Of a stretch of 64,000 bases of DNA, positions 62,830-64,000 are shown in pieces; position 1 is the first letter of the stretch, and the number at the start of each line of letters is the position of its first letter. The notes under the pieces were generated by a model. The model was not told the origin of the DNA and made no database searches. It worked only from the letters and a program-made list of their open reading frames with translations. The DNA lies in the NCBI GenBank assembly GCA_022841745.1, contig JALHQW010000018.1:6870-70869 (forward strand), written 5' to 3'. Source of the stretch: Saprospiraceae bacterium (GTDB lineage: Bacteria; Bacteroidota; Bacteroidia; Chitinophagales; Saprospiraceae). Position numbers and translations under genes: made by a program.

Positions 62830-64000
62830 ATGAAAAAAGTTTTTCACCATTTGAAACCCATTTACATGAGAATCCCCTTGTTAAACAGCTTGTTATTGCT
62901 GCTTTTGTTGGCTTTCGGCCAACAACTGGTAGCGCAATGCACACCTGACACCGAGCCGCCGACGGCAGATTGCTTAGGTTCATTTGATGTTGTTCTCTCC
63001 TTAAACCAGACGGCAACCCTGACCGCTGCTGCCCTTGATGATGGCAGCAGCGACAATTGTACCTCCCAATTGAGTTTTTTCTTAAACGACGGCCTCCCAG
63101 CCGCCAACCTACCTGCCACTGCAATCCTTGACTTCGACGCTGACGATATTGGCACCCACGATGTCACGCTTTGGGTCGTGGATGAGGCCGGGAATCACAA
63201 CCATTGCATCACACAAGTTCAAGTCAAAGATGATTGCAATGGTGGCGCTTCTAACCCTAGCTTAGCTTGCAATGCCTTAATTACCATCCCGCTGACGGCA
63301 GGTGATAGTGTGTTGGTGTATCCCGGATTATTCCTTGAAGGCAACAACTATTGCAGCAACTATGAAATAAACACCTTTATGATTGGGGTTGGTGGGCCTC
63401 CTGGTGTAACTGCGGATTACTTTGGCTTTGATATGAATGATGCAGGAGCCCATTACATTAAGGTAAGGGATCTTATTACTGGCAATTCTTGCTGGACAGA
63501 ACTATTGATAAAAGTAGGAATACCATGCCCGATTGACACCGTGCCCCCGATTGCTTCTTGCAGCTTGTTCCAGCAAATAAACGTTGCACTGGGTGATGTG
63601 ACACTCAACGCTGAGGAGGTTGAAATTTATAGCAGCGACGATTGCACCGATACACTGAGCCTCAGGCTGGAAGCCGCTCCAGCATCGGTCTTGCCACCAG
63701 CCGCTACCTCAGTCACATTTGGAATTGACGACCTTGGCACCAATGAACTGGTATTATGGACCGTTGATGAAGCTGGCAATTTTACAACTTGTACGGCCTT
63801 TGTATTTGTGGATACTTGCTCCGGGGCGACTACAATGGTCTGCAATGACATAACTACGGTGAGCGTGCTGCCCAATGGTACCCCCACCTTGCTTTACCCA
63901 TTGGACATCACAGAAGGCGGGCCATATTGCGAAAACCAGCTTGGAATCAGAGTAATTGACATCAACTCCACGCCCGACCCTCATGTTTCACTTGATACCA
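62830..64000 (+). CDS. Secreted surface protein with HYR-like repeats (partial, runs off the window)
   Basis: Open from ATG 62830 to the window end (390 codons, 3' end missing). It begins with a signal peptide around RIPLLNSLLLLLLLAFGQQL, VAQC. The mature part has two modules with the same plan: a Cys-bounded HYR-like domain (LDDGSSDNCTSQLSFFLNDG, then GTHDVTLWVVDEAGNHNHC; repeated as SSDDCTDTLSLRLEAA, GTNELVLWTVDEAGNFTTC), each followed by a linked region (ACNALITIPLTAGDSVLVYP; VCNDITTVSVLPNGTPTLLY). This type is common in large T9SS adhesins of Saprospiraceae; a C-terminal sorting domain is expected beyond the window. Confidence 0.85.
   Translation, partial: MKKVFHHLKPIYMRIPLLNSLLLLLLLAFGQQLVAQCTPDTEPPTADCLGSFDVVLSLNQTATLTAAALDDGSSDNCTSQLSFFLNDGLPAANLPATAILDFDADDIGTHDVTLWVVDEAGNHNHCITQVQVKDDCNGGASNPSLACNALITIPLTAGDSVLVYPGLFLEGNNYCSNYEINTFMIGVGGPPGVTADYFGFDMNDAGAHYIKVRDLITGNSCWTELLIKVGIPCPIDTVPPIASCSLFQQINVALGDVTLNAEEVEIYSSDDCTDTLSLRLEAAPASVLPPAATSVTFGIDDLGTNELVLWTVDEAGNFTTCTAFVFVDTCSGATTMVCNDITTVSVLPNGTPTLLYPLDITEGGPYCENQLGIRVIDINSTPDPHVSLDT

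Overview
The window reads as chromosomal DNA of a Bacteroidota bacterium, most likely of the Saprospiraceae (Haliscomenobacter/Lewinella-like). The reasons are a SusC/SusD pair, several proteins with type IX secretion (T9SS) C-terminal sorting domains of both type A and type B, SprB-type repeats, the Bacteroidota GlmU-like protein, TonB proteins with long proline runs, and the Bacteroidota promoter -7 element TAnnTTTG in front of many genes. The assignment comes from family recognition only.

Layout. 1-2300: two tRNA-like tandem repeats, tRNA-Ser(GCU) and dnaA on the minus strand. 2264-5650: a membrane-anchored DUF7935-type gene, an IscA/HesB-type Fe-S carrier, a broken small ORF and an ABC-F ATPase. 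5799-14160: a giant secreted glucose/sorbosone-dehydrogenase-like protein with twelve repeats, an M24 peptidase-like protein, DNA polymerase IV, a small antitoxin-like gene and a lipoprotein. 14328-26833 (mostly plus): SMC, a TonB, a GT4 glycosyltransferase, DUF5995 (minus), a PgpH-type HD phosphodiesterase, a Wzx-like flippase and an M1 aminopeptidase. 26835-29146 (minus): a spermidine-synthase-like protein, the GlmU-like protein and ribosomal protein L31B. 29350-33688 (plus): a decayed FG-GAP/T9SS gene, gcvH, a VanZ-like protein, a second TonB and an FtsX-like permease.

33694-38294 (minus) is a cobalamin-riboswitch transcription unit: promoter, aptamer, BtuB-like TonB-dependent receptor, T9SS-sorted DUF4465 protein, endonuclease III and CutC, packed with gaps of 0-31 bases. 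It is followed by a 522-base non-coding stretch holding a large palindromic, MITE-like element flanked by an 8-bp direct repeat. 38805-48113 (minus) is envelope biology: a MacB-like permease, an HlyD-like adaptor, a beta-barrel protein, an OmpA protein with two OmpA domains, SusD and SusC. The right end has a CPA2 antiporter, lepA, an Smr-domain protein, a 1518-residue T9SS type-B adhesin, a desaturase, a prohibitin-like lipoprotein, a helical-repeat protein and the start of another secreted surface protein that runs off the window.

The most unusual signal is not a gene. At least ten intergenic sites carry short arrays with a strict 7-bp (sometimes 8-bp) period. The units differ between sites but several share a GATTG core. 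The arrays repeatedly abut start or stop codons (ABC-F, MacB-like permease, lepA, SusD, OmpA). One pair forms a 35-bp hairpin in the lepA leader, and another fills an extra arm of the cobalamin riboswitch. They resemble in style, not in sequence, the heptameric short tandem repeats known from cyanobacteria.
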